Source: CAZDCZ01 sp964504155 (GTDB lineage: Bacteria > Bacteroidota > Bacteroidia > Bacteroidales > UBA12077). From it: a DNA stretch of 29,723 nt. Below are positions 1 to 7,112 of this stretch, piece after piece. The translations under genes were made by a program, and so were the position numbers. The notes under the pieces are model-generated. The model was not told the origin of the DNA, did not search any database, and saw nothing but the letters and a program-made list of their open reading frames with translations. The stretch's first letter is position 1. Each line of letters opens with the position of its first letter. The DNA lies in assembly GCA_964504155.1 (NCBI GenBank), contig CAZDCZ010000038.1, positions 1-29,723 on the forward strand, written 5' to 3'.

Positions 1-72
1 TTTCTCCCTTTAGGGTTAGGGGCAAAAAATTGAAAAATCTTAATTCTGTTTAATCTGTCAAAGTAAAATTAG

Positions 73-165
73 TTATTTTTGAATAATAATTTTTTTAGTT
101 AGATAGGTATCATTAATTGATAATCGAATATAATAAATACCACTTGATAATTTGGGAATATCGTT
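73..165 (-). pseudogene. Orphan C-terminal fragment of a T9SS type A cargo protein
   Basis: Read on the minus strand, this stretch encodes a tail of the form LSSGIYYIRL...TKKIIIQK followed by TAA at 75-73. That is the typical end of the type A Por-secretion sorting domain, which directs outer-membrane export by the type IX system. Only about 25-30 codons remain. Upstream, the frame meets a stop at 183-181 and the DNA becomes readable on the other strand as a decayed phosphatase gene. I infer that the rest of the cargo gene was lost by a rearrangement with its breakpoint near 150-165. What the cargo was cannot be told. Confidence 0.6.
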
Positions 166-509
166 CCTTAACGAGATTATTCATGAAAAATAGGATGAAG
201 ATATACATGCAGATGAAATATTAAATGAGTTAAGAGATTTAATTATTTCATCATTACGACAAACAGGCGAAATGGGAGAAAGTCGCGACGGAATGGATTT
301 GACAATTTGTATTATCGATAATGAGAAAAACATTAGAATATTCAGGAGCATATAATTCTTTATATTTAGTGCACAACAATGAACTTATCGATTGTAAGGT
401 CGATAAAATGCCTGTTCAAAAGCAAATGCTAGATGAAAGAATAATAGAATGGATGGCAGGGTATTCTCAGATCGACGATATAATTGTTGCAGGTATAAAA
501 ATTAATTAG
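152..509 (+). pseudogene. Decayed SpoIIE/PP2C-type phosphatase C-terminal domain
   Basis: Fragments of one SpoIIE-like serine phosphatase domain, common at the end of Bacteroidota TPR or sensor proteins, can be read in order. LGISFLNEIIHEK (152-190) is followed by an in-frame TAG at 191-193. DEILNELRDLIISSLRQTG and GMDLTICIID follow in the same frame up to about 325. The frame then shifts; one extra A in the A run at 326-330 would explain it. TLEYSGAYNSLYLV, then a KMP motif and DERIIEWMAGYSQIDDIIVAGI, end at TAG 507-509. Relative to intact homologues as I know them, the conserved SDGYxDQFGG block between KMP and the last helix is missing, so an in-frame deletion lies near 410-420. Three independent lesions make this a pseudogene. 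It ends 4 bases before the convergent nth gene. Confidence 0.75.
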
Positions 510-513
510 CTTG

Positions 514-1155
514 CTATTTTTTTTTCATATCATTAAAATGTTTACAATATTTTGATATTTCACATTCATCACATTTTGGTTTTCTGGCTAAACATATGTA
601 TCTACCATGAAGTATTAACCAGTGATGAGCAATAGGAATTAAATTAGCTGGAATATATTTTACTAGTTGTTTTTCAGAATCTAAAGGAGTTTTTGCAATA
701 GTTAGTCCTAGCCTGTTTGCTACACGAAAAACATGAGTATCAACAGCCATTGTTGGTTTGTTGTATATTACCGAAGCAATAACATTTGCCGTTTTTCTTC
801 CAACACCCGGAAGTTTCTGAAGTTCGTTAATATCGGATGGTACAATATTATTAAAATCATTAGTTAGCATAGTCGCCATTCCTAATAAATGTTTTGCTTT
901 ATTGTTTGGATACGAACAAGTTCTGATAAAAGAAAAAATATCTTCAACACTTGCCTTCGACATTAAATTTGCAGTAGGAAATTTTGTTAAAAGCTTTGGA
1001 GTTATCAGATTTACTCTTTTGTCGGTGCATTGTGCACTTAAGATTACTGCAACTAATAGTTCGAATGCATTATTGTATTTTAGTTCTGTTTCGGCAACAG
1101 GCTTATTTTCTACAAAGTATTTAATTATGTTTTCGTATCGTTCTTTAATATTCAT
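514..1155 (-). CDS. nth: Endonuclease III (DNA glycosylase/AP lyase)
   Basis: This is a base-excision repair enzyme that removes oxidised pyrimidines and nicks the abasic site. The 213-residue protein has the family's normal length. The helix-hairpin-helix LPGVGRKTA carries the catalytic lysine K121, and VDTHVFRVANR carries the catalytic aspartate D139. A C-terminal 4Fe-4S cluster motif C188-X6-C195-X2-C198-X5-C204 is complete. I start at the ATG at 1155 (MNIKERYE); a TTG three codons upstream is possible but less likely. It converges on the phosphatase pseudogene and has no obvious operon partner. The Fe-S cluster and both catalytic residues leave little doubt; MutY is excluded because its C-terminal extension is absent. 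Confidence 0.95.
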   Translation of the reverse strand: MNIKERYENIIKYFVENKPVAETELKYNNAFELLVAVILSAQCTDKRVNLITPKLLTKFPTANLMSKASVEDIFSFIRTCSYPNNKAKHLLGMATMLTNDFNNIVPSDINELQKLPGVGRKTANVIASVIYNKPTMAVDTHVFRVANRLGLTIAKTPLDSEKQLVKYIPANLIPIAHHWLILHGRYICLARKPKCDECEISKYCKHFNDMKKK

Positions 1156-1177
1156 ATTTCTCAAAGATATTAATTAA

Positions 1178-1201
1178 AATTACGAATTACGAATTACGAA
1201 T
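1178..1201. repeat. Tandem heptamer AATTACG, three copies
   Basis: Three perfect head-to-tail copies of AATTACG plus a partial fourth lie in the intergenic region between nth and the ABC-F gene. No function is evident. It could be slippage-generated filler or part of a dispersed intergenic repeat. Confidence 0.7.
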
Positions 1202-1265
1202 ATCAAGTTACCTTCAAAGAGAATATAACAATATAATAATTTAGTAAATAATCAAATTCATAAAT

Positions 1266-1297
1266 TCGAAAATATCTCAATCATTTACTTAGTTTTG
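1266..1297 (+). promoter_or_regulatory. Bacteroidota-type promoter for the ABC-F gene
   Basis: TAGTTTTG at 1290-1297 fits the -7 consensus TAnnTTTG. A TTCG at about 1266-1269 sits roughly 20 bases upstream as a weak -33 element. Transcription would start near 1304, about 24 bases before the ATG at 1328. Confidence 0.5.
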
Positions 1298-1327
1298 CAT
1301 TTAAATAAAATTGCAAAATATTAAATA

Positions 1328-3190
1328 ATGATAAGTTACATTCAAGTTGAGAATTTAAAAAAATCGTTTGGCGATTTAGTATTGTTCGAGAATATTAGTT
1401 TTGGAATTTCGAAAGACCAAAAGATTGCGTTAATCGCTAAAAATGGGACAGGTAAAACTACCTTATTAAATATTATTGCAGGATTAGATTCTTCTGACGA
1501 AGGAAAGATTACTTTCAGACGAGATATACGATTAGGATTTCTACAACAAAATCCACCATTAAACGAAAAAAATACGGTATTCGAAGAAATTTATAAATCG
1601 TCGAATAATGTTATCGATACAGTTAAAGCATATAATAGCGCTATAGAATCGGAAAATAAAGACGATTTGCAAAGGGCTATGGAAGATATGGATAGATTGA
1701 ATGCCTGGGATTATGAAGTGAAAATAAAGCAGATTTTAACACGATTAAAAATTGATAAATTCGACCGGAAGATTGCAACTCTTTCGGGGGGAGAGAAAAA
1801 ACGTGTTGCTTTAGCAAATATTCTTATCGACGAACCCGATGTATTAATACTCGACGAGCCTACGAATCATCTAGATGTTGAAATGATAGAGTGGTTAGAG
1901 ATGTATTTAAAAAATACAAAAATTACCTTATTTATGGTTACTCACGATAGATATTTTCTCGATAGAGTTTGTAACGAAATTATTGAGATGGATCAGTCGC
2001 AGATATTTCAATATAATGGTAATTATTCATATTTCTTAAGAAAAAGAGCCGAAAGAATACATTCTAAGGAGCTAGAAGTTGGTAAAGCAAAAAATCTCTT
2101 ACGAAAAGAAGAAGAATGGATGCGCCGAATGCCAAAAGCAAGAGGAACAAAGGCTAAATACAGAAAGGATAATTATTATAACCTTAAAGATGTTGCTTCG
2201 CAAAAACGTACAGAGAATAAATTAGAGATAAATGTTCAGGGACATCGCTTAGGAAAGAAAATTATTGACGTAGAAAAAATAAATAAATCTTTCGGTGATT
2301 TAAAACTGTTAGATGATTTCTCGTACAAATTTGCTAAAAACGAAAAAATAGGAATTGTTGGTAAAAATGGAGCCGGAAAGTCAACATTTTTGAATTTAAT
2401 TACTAATAAAATAGAACCCGATTCGGGAAGTATTGAAGTTGGAGAAACTGTTGTTTTTGGATATTATACTCAACAAGGAATAAAATTTGATGATAATCAG
2501 CGTGTTATAGATGTGGCTAAGGAAATTGCAGATGTGGTAAGCTTAGGCGATGGTCGAGAAATGTCGGTTAAAGAGTTTCTGAATTATTTTTTATTCCCTT
2601 ACGATATGCATTATAATAGGGTAGAGAAACTCAGTGGTGGTGAGAAAAGAAGGCTTTATCTTATGACTGTTCTTATGAAGAAACCTAATTTTTTGATTCT
2701 TGATGAGCCAACAAACGATTTAGATATTATGACTCTGGGAGTGCTGGAAAGTTATCTTGTTACTTTTGGTGGTTGTGTAATTGTTGTTTCTCACGATAGA
2801 TTTTTTATGGATCAGGTTGTCGATCATCTTTTTGTGTTTAAAGGAAATGGCGAAGTAAAAGATTTCCCGGGTAATTATTCTCAATATCGCGAAAGCATTA
2901 CAACTCTTGAGAAAGACGAGAGTAAGAAAGCATTGAAGCCCAAGAAGGAGAAGCCTAAGAATACTGAGCAAGCTAAGAAAAAACTATCGTATAAAGAGAA
3001 ATGTGAGTACGAATTGTTAGAGAAAGAGATTGAAGAACTCGAAAACGAAAAATTATTACTCGAAACGGAAATTAGTAGCGGGGAATTAAAATCGGATGAT
3101 TTAAACGAAAAATCAGCAAGAATAGGGAAGATAATAAAACTTTTAGATATGAAATCGGACCGTTGGTTAGAGTTAGGCGAATTTGTTTAA
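1328..3190 (+). CDS. ABC-F family ATPase, Uup-like
   Basis: This is a soluble ABC protein with two nucleotide-binding domains and no membrane segments. In this class such proteins bind ribosomes or nucleic acid rather than transport. Domain 1 has Walker A AKNGTGKTT (residues 37-45), signature LSGGEKKR and Walker B LILDEPTNHLD. Domain 2 has GKNGAGKST, LSGGEKRR and LILDEPTNDLD. Between them lies the charged linker typical of ABC-F (about residues 230-300). The last 80 residues form a lysine/glutamate-rich coiled coil, as in the Uup C-terminal domain, and the total of 620 residues fits Uup. The first Walker A begins with Ala instead of Gly, which should be tolerated. Uup is linked to ribosome function and to tolerance of DNA branch intermediates. 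A resistance-type ABC-F is less likely given the C-terminal coiled coil. Confidence 0.9.
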   Translation: MISYIQVENLKKSFGDLVLFENISFGISKDQKIALIAKNGTGKTTLLNIIAGLDSSDEGKITFRRDIRLGFLQQNPPLNEKNTVFEEIYKSSNNVIDTVKAYNSAIESENKDDLQRAMEDMDRLNAWDYEVKIKQILTRLKIDKFDRKIATLSGGEKKRVALANILIDEPDVLILDEPTNHLDVEMIEWLEMYLKNTKITLFMVTHDRYFLDRVCNEIIEMDQSQIFQYNGNYSYFLRKRAERIHSKELEVGKAKNLLRKEEEWMRRMPKARGTKAKYRKDNYYNLKDVASQKRTENKLEINVQGHRLGKKIIDVEKINKSFGDLKLLDDFSYKFAKNEKIGIVGKNGAGKSTFLNLITNKIEPDSGSIEVGETVVFGYYTQQGIKFDDNQRVIDVAKEIADVVSLGDGREMSVKEFLNYFLFPYDMHYNRVEKLSGGEKRRLYLMTVLMKKPNFLILDEPTNDLDIMTLGVLESYLVTFGGCVIVVSHDRFFMDQVVDHLFVFKGNGEVKDFPGNYSQYRESITTLEKDESKKALKPKKEKPKNTEQAKKKLSYKEKCEYELLEKEIEELENEKLLLETEISSGELKSDDLNEKSARIGKIIKLLDMKSDRWLELGEFV

Positions 3191-3274
3191 CGATATTCTT
3201 GTGTGTCAGAGATTTAATCCTTATTTTAGATGCAGTTTGTTTTGTTGAAAAATTGATTCTATAATAATAAATTT

Positions 3275-4267
3275 ATGAACAGTTTCGGAAGAATTTTTAG
3301 AATAAATATTTTTGGAGAATCGCATGGAGATTCTTTAGGTGTTATTATTGATGATTGTCCTGCCGGATTAGATTTAGATATTAATGATTTCATGCCTGAT
3401 TTATCTCGACGAAAATCGGGTGATGAGGGAACAACTCAGCGAATAGAAAATGATATACCTCAAATCTTAAGCGGAGTATTTAATAATAAAACTACAGGTG
3501 CTCCAATAACTATTGTTTTTGAAAATAGCAATGTGCGCTCTAACGATTATAATAAACAAATAGATATTCCCAGACCCGGACATGCCGATTTTACTGCAAG
3601 GGGAAAATATGGAAATAATAACGATTATCGTGGCGGTGGACATTTCTCCGGACGTTTAACAGTAGGATTAGTTGCGGCAGGTGTTATTGCAAAAAAACTT
3701 CTTAAAGATATAAGTATTAGTGCTAAAATTACTCAAATAGGAGGAACAAAAGATTACAAAGAGATACTTAAAACAGCAATAAACGAAAACGATTCTGTAG
3801 GTGGTATTATAGAATGTACTGTAAAGAATATTCCTGTTGGTTTAGGAGAACCATTTTTCGATTCTATTGAGTCGGTAATTAGTCATGCAATATTTTCTAT
3901 TCCCGGAATAAAAGCAATTGAGTTTGGTGCAGGATTCGAATCAGCAACCATGAAAGGAAGCGAATGTAACGATAGAATTGTAGATGTTATCGGCAAAACT
4001 GCAACGAATAATTCTGGTGGTATTAATGGAGGAATTGCAAATGGGAATAATATAGTTTTTCGTGTTGCTGTTAAACCTACATCGAGTATTGGGAAAAAAC
4101 AAGAAACAATTAATCTAAGAACTCAACAAATTGACAGTCTTGAGATTAAAGGACGACATGATGCTTGCATTGCATTAAGAATGCCTGTAATTATAGAAGC
4201 CGTAACAGCTATTGTTTTTGCAGACTTGATGATGCTCGAAAATAAAATAAATAGAGTTATAAAGTAA
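3275..4267 (+). CDS. aroC: Chorismate synthase
   Basis: It catalyses the last shikimate step, 5-enolpyruvylshikimate-3-phosphate to chorismate, using reduced FMN. Diagnostic segments are present: FGESHG at residues 13-18, RPGHAD at 100-105, RGGGHFSGRLT at 119-129 and GRHDACI near the C-terminus. At 330 residues it is somewhat shorter than many homologues (about 350-360), but all signatures are present and it ends naturally with VIK. It lies 84 bases downstream of the ABC-F gene on the same strand and may be co-transcribed with it. Its stop codon is one base away from the convergent tilS stop. Its product feeds pabB at 5729-7042. Confidence 0.96.
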   Translation: MNSFGRIFRINIFGESHGDSLGVIIDDCPAGLDLDINDFMPDLSRRKSGDEGTTQRIENDIPQILSGVFNNKTTGAPITIVFENSNVRSNDYNKQIDIPRPGHADFTARGKYGNNNDYRGGGHFSGRLTVGLVAAGVIAKKLLKDISISAKITQIGGTKDYKEILKTAINENDSVGGIIECTVKNIPVGLGEPFFDSIESVISHAIFSIPGIKAIEFGAGFESATMKGSECNDRIVDVIGKTATNNSGGINGGIANGNNIVFRVAVKPTSSIGKKQETINLRTQQIDSLEIKGRHDACIALRMPVIIEAVTAIVFADLMMLENKINRVIK

Positions 4268-4268
4268 T

Positions 4269-5612
4269 TTAAAATGTTATTGTTTTTATTGCTTCGAATT
4301 TTATTTCAAGAATGGTTTTTGTTTTTTTAGTTATTTTAAACCTGTCATCAATACGCATATTTATTATCCATACAATTTTATTCGACGATTCTAATATCCA
4401 TGTATTTTCTTTATCGTAAAGCGAAAGTTTATTATCGATAAAAAAATCGCTTACCTTTTTAAGATTATTCATTCCTAAAGGCATAAAATAATCGCCTTGT
4501 TGCCATTTTCTTACTATAAGTGGATATTCAATTTTATCGGCATCTAAATAAGCTGTATTTAATTCTTCTGAGAATTTAAAATCTTTTTCTTTTGAGTAGC
4601 TATTTAAACTAAGTTTTATAGGAGAAAAAATATTATTCTCATCTTTGTCGATATATGCTTTACTAAATTTATGTTCAGTATTTTTTTCGATAATTAGAAA
4701 TTTTCTATCTCGTAGTAAATTATGTGTTGATGATTCGAAAATTTTACCCGATGTGTTATTTAACGACAAAATGATGTTAGATATTTGTTGAGTGTTAAAA
4801 TTATATGGCGACAAAAATTCGTGCAAATATGTTTCTATTGACGATAGTTTTAATAATTTCTCAACAGATAAATATATTTTATCTTCAGATGAGGATATAA
4901 TTTCGTTTTTAGTGTTTTCTATTTTCGATAAGTATATATCTTCTACTTGCGAAAGTCGTGATATTGTTTCGATAATAGTATTTTTGAAATTTATATTTAT
5001 CTCTTCGAAAGATGGAATAATATTATGACGGATTTTATTTCTACTGTATTTTGTCGATATGTTTGAAGAGTCTTCTCTAAATAAGTAATTTTTCTGTGAA
5101 CAAAAAGATGTAATTTCTTTTCGCGATGCAAATAATAATGGTCGTATAATATTATTGCTTTTTGCTTTAATTCCGGTTAATCCTTTAATCCCGGTGCCAC
5201 GAGTAAGGTTAATTATAAATGTCTCGACAACATCGTCCATATTATGTGCTATGGCTATGTAATCGAAATTATTTTCTAAACGAATCTTCTCGAACCAGTT
5301 ATACCTTAAATCGCGTGCAGCCATTTGTATAGATATTCCATTTTCTTTTGCATATTTTTTAGTGTCGAAATTTATAGAGTAAAAAGGAATATTATTTGTT
5401 TTTACAATATGGGTAACAAATTCTTCGTCGCCATTTGCTTCATCGCCACGTAAATTAAAATTACAATGAGCCACTGACATATTAAACCCCGAATTTTTTA
5501 AAAGATGAAACAAGCAAATAGAATCTATTCCTCCACTTAAACCTAAAAGTATTTTGCTGTCTTTATTACAAAGTTTATTATCGGAAATGAAATTTAAAAA
5601 TTTGTTTTGCAT
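4269..5612 (-). CDS. tilS: tRNA(Ile)-lysidine synthase
   Basis: An N-type ATP pyrophosphatase that converts the wobble cytidine of the CAU isoleucine tRNA to lysidine; it is essential for reading AUA, a codon expected to be frequent at this base composition. The PP-loop SGGIDS is at residues 26-31. It is followed by the family segments VAHCNFNLRG, IAHNMDDVVETFIINLTRGTG and GIKAKSNNIIRPLL. The C-terminal substrate-binding domain (about residues 355-440) includes RKWQQGDYFMPLGM and the KKVSDFFIDNK segment. The length of 447 residues is normal. The start is the ATG at 5612. It converges with aroC with one intervening base, so its transcript must end inside aroC or run antisense to it. Confidence 0.96.
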   Translation of the reverse strand: MQNKFLNFISDNKLCNKDSKILLGLSGGIDSICLFHLLKNSGFNMSVAHCNFNLRGDEANGDEEFVTHIVKTNNIPFYSINFDTKKYAKENGISIQMAARDLRYNWFEKIRLENNFDYIAIAHNMDDVVETFIINLTRGTGIKGLTGIKAKSNNIIRPLLFASRKEITSFCSQKNYLFREDSSNISTKYSRNKIRHNIIPSFEEININFKNTIIETISRLSQVEDIYLSKIENTKNEIISSSEDKIYLSVEKLLKLSSIETYLHEFLSPYNFNTQQISNIILSLNNTSGKIFESSTHNLLRDRKFLIIEKNTEHKFSKAYIDKDENNIFSPIKLSLNSYSKEKDFKFSEELNTAYLDADKIEYPLIVRKWQQGDYFMPLGMNNLKKVSDFFIDNKLSLYDKENTWILESSNKIVWIINMRIDDRFKITKKTKTILEIKFEAIKTITF

Positions 5613-5728
5613 TATAAGTATAAATATTTATGATTTATTTTTTGTCATGTCAAGTTTAATCGAGACATCTGTTTTTGAAAGGTATAAAATTAAAAAACAA
5701 ATTTCAATTTTAAATTATTTGTTAATCA

Positions 5729-7042
5729 TTAACAATTATTTAAAGCTTTTATCATAGCTTTTGCTTTTAGCATGCATTCATCATATTCGTTTGCAGGTAC
5801 CGATAAATTAGTAATTGCTCCACCTACCATAAACGATAAATGTTCTGTTTCTAAATCGTATAGCATACTACGAATTATTACATTAAAATCAAAATCTTTA
5901 TCGGGAGTAATATATCCTATAGCTCCGGAATATAGTCCTCGTTTAGTGTCTTCGTATTTCTCAATTATCTTCATTGCTATTACTTTTGGAGCTCCGGTCA
6001 TCGAGCCCATAGGAAAAGCATTTTTAATTATATCTATATAATTTACTCCGGGTTTTATTTCAGAACTAATTGTCGATATCATTTGATGTACTTGCTCGAA
6101 AGAATAAATGCCACATAGCTCATCGACCTTAACACTGCCTTTTTTAGCAGTGCGCGATAAGTCATTCCTTACAAGGTCAACAATCATAGTATTTTCAGCT
6201 CTTTCTTTCTTGTCGTTTTTTAGAGTGTTTATTAGTTCATTATCTTCTTTAGCATTATTTCCGCGCTTAATTGTACCTTTTATTGGCTGAGAAATTATTT
6301 TGTTGCCTTCTTTTTTAATAAACCTTTCGGGACTGGCAGATATCAAGTATTTGTTGCTAAACTTGCCATAACACGAAAAAGGAGTAGGTGATATATTGTT
6401 TAGTTTTAAATAAGTGTAAATAGGGTTAATCTTTCCTTTTCCATAAAATTCCTGACAGAAATTTACTTCATAAATATCGCCTCTTTGTATATGTTTATTT
6501 AAATTAGTTATTGTTTCTAGATATTTCTCTTTAGTAAGTTTTGGGCTTATTTCAATTTTGTTGTGTTTGTAGTTTGTGCTAATTTCTGTGTTTTGTATTT
6601 TGTTTATAAGGTTTTCAATTTCAGAATTATCCGATATTTCCGGTAAGTATTCAAGAAATACTTCATTGTTTATGCAGTAAATTACATATTTGGGAACAAA
6701 AAAATGTAATGCCGGAAATTTTATGTTATCACTATTTTTCGATGACAAATTCTCTACTTCGTTTTTTAAATCGTAAGTGAAATAGCCAAAAAGCCAATCT
6801 TTGTTATTCGAATCAAATGCTTTTAATTTTGAGAAACCTTCTGTGTCGTTTGTTATTATATTGTTTATGCTTCCAAGAGCCGCAATAAAATCGTAATTGT
6901 TATTTGTAAATTTTGATGATTGTATATCATTAAAGTTATTGCTATTTAAGAATACAAATATCGGTAATTTATCTCCGTGTATTAGGATTTGATTTTTTAA
7001 TTTCTCTAGTGATTGATATTGTATTTTAAGAGTTTTTCTCAT
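5729..7042 (-). CDS. pabB: Aminodeoxychorismate synthase component I
   Basis: A chorismate-binding enzyme of folate synthesis that turns chorismate plus ammonia into 4-amino-4-deoxychorismate. The C-terminal chorismate-binding domain (about residues 165-435) contains SPERF, PIKGT, RAENTMIVDLVRNDL, FPMGSMTGAPK and SGAIGYI. The lysine in PIKGT (K255) is the residue that distinguishes PabB from anthranilate synthase TrpE, which has PIAGT at that site. The N-terminal half is divergent, as usual. At 437 residues it lacks a fused PabC lyase, and no glutaminase subunit gene (pabA) lies in the window. Its start codon is four bases downstream of a -7 promoter element that is itself embedded in the terminator of the upstream gene. 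Confidence 0.93.
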   Translation of the reverse strand: MRKTLKIQYQSLEKLKNQILIHGDKLPIFVFLNSNNFNDIQSSKFTNNNYDFIAALGSINNIITNDTEGFSKLKAFDSNNKDWLFGYFTYDLKNEVENLSSKNSDNIKFPALHFFVPKYVIYCINNEVFLEYLPEISDNSEIENLINKIQNTEISTNYKHNKIEISPKLTKEKYLETITNLNKHIQRGDIYEVNFCQEFYGKGKINPIYTYLKLNNISPTPFSCYGKFSNKYLISASPERFIKKEGNKIISQPIKGTIKRGNNAKEDNELINTLKNDKKERAENTMIVDLVRNDLSRTAKKGSVKVDELCGIYSFEQVHQMISTISSEIKPGVNYIDIIKNAFPMGSMTGAPKVIAMKIIEKYEDTKRGLYSGAIGYITPDKDFDFNVIIRSMLYDLETEHLSFMVGGAITNLSVPANEYDECMLKAKAMIKALNNC

Positions 7043-7046
7043 ACTA

Positions 7047-7077
7047 CAAAGATAAAAAAAGCTGTTTCATAAACGAA
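7047..7077 (-). promoter_or_regulatory. pabB promoter overlapping a terminator, possibly leaderless
   Basis: On the minus strand TATCTTTG (7054-7047) matches the -7 consensus TAnnTTTG exactly. TTCG at 7077-7074, 19 bases upstream, can serve as the -33 element. Only four bases separate the -7 box from the pabB ATG at 7042, so the predicted transcription start falls on or next to the ATG. The -33 element lies in the stem of the terminator at 7054-7087. Confidence 0.5.
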
Positions 7078-7087
7078 ACAGCTTTTT
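7054..7087 (-). terminator. Rho-independent terminator of the M49 peptidase gene
   Basis: The stem is AAAAAGCTGTTTC pairing with GAAACAGCTTTTT, with a short loop at about 7068-7074. On the minus strand it is followed by a run of seven T. It lies 26 bases after the stop of the gene ending at 7113. Being nearly symmetrical, it could also act on plus-strand transcripts. Confidence 0.85.
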
Positions 7088-7112
7088 AAATAATTTATCT
7101 TTCTTGTTTAGC

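Noticed and set aside
1156..1164. TTG start three codons upstream for nth
   Set aside because: The ATG at 1155 gives a protein whose catalytic and cluster residues match the family's usual spacing; no ribosome-binding site favours the TTG.
5613..5728. TTGACA followed after 17 bases by TAAATA upstream of tilS
   Set aside because: It resembles an E. coli promoter, but the Bacteroidota housekeeping sigma factor uses a different consensus, so it is probably chance in AT-rich DNA.
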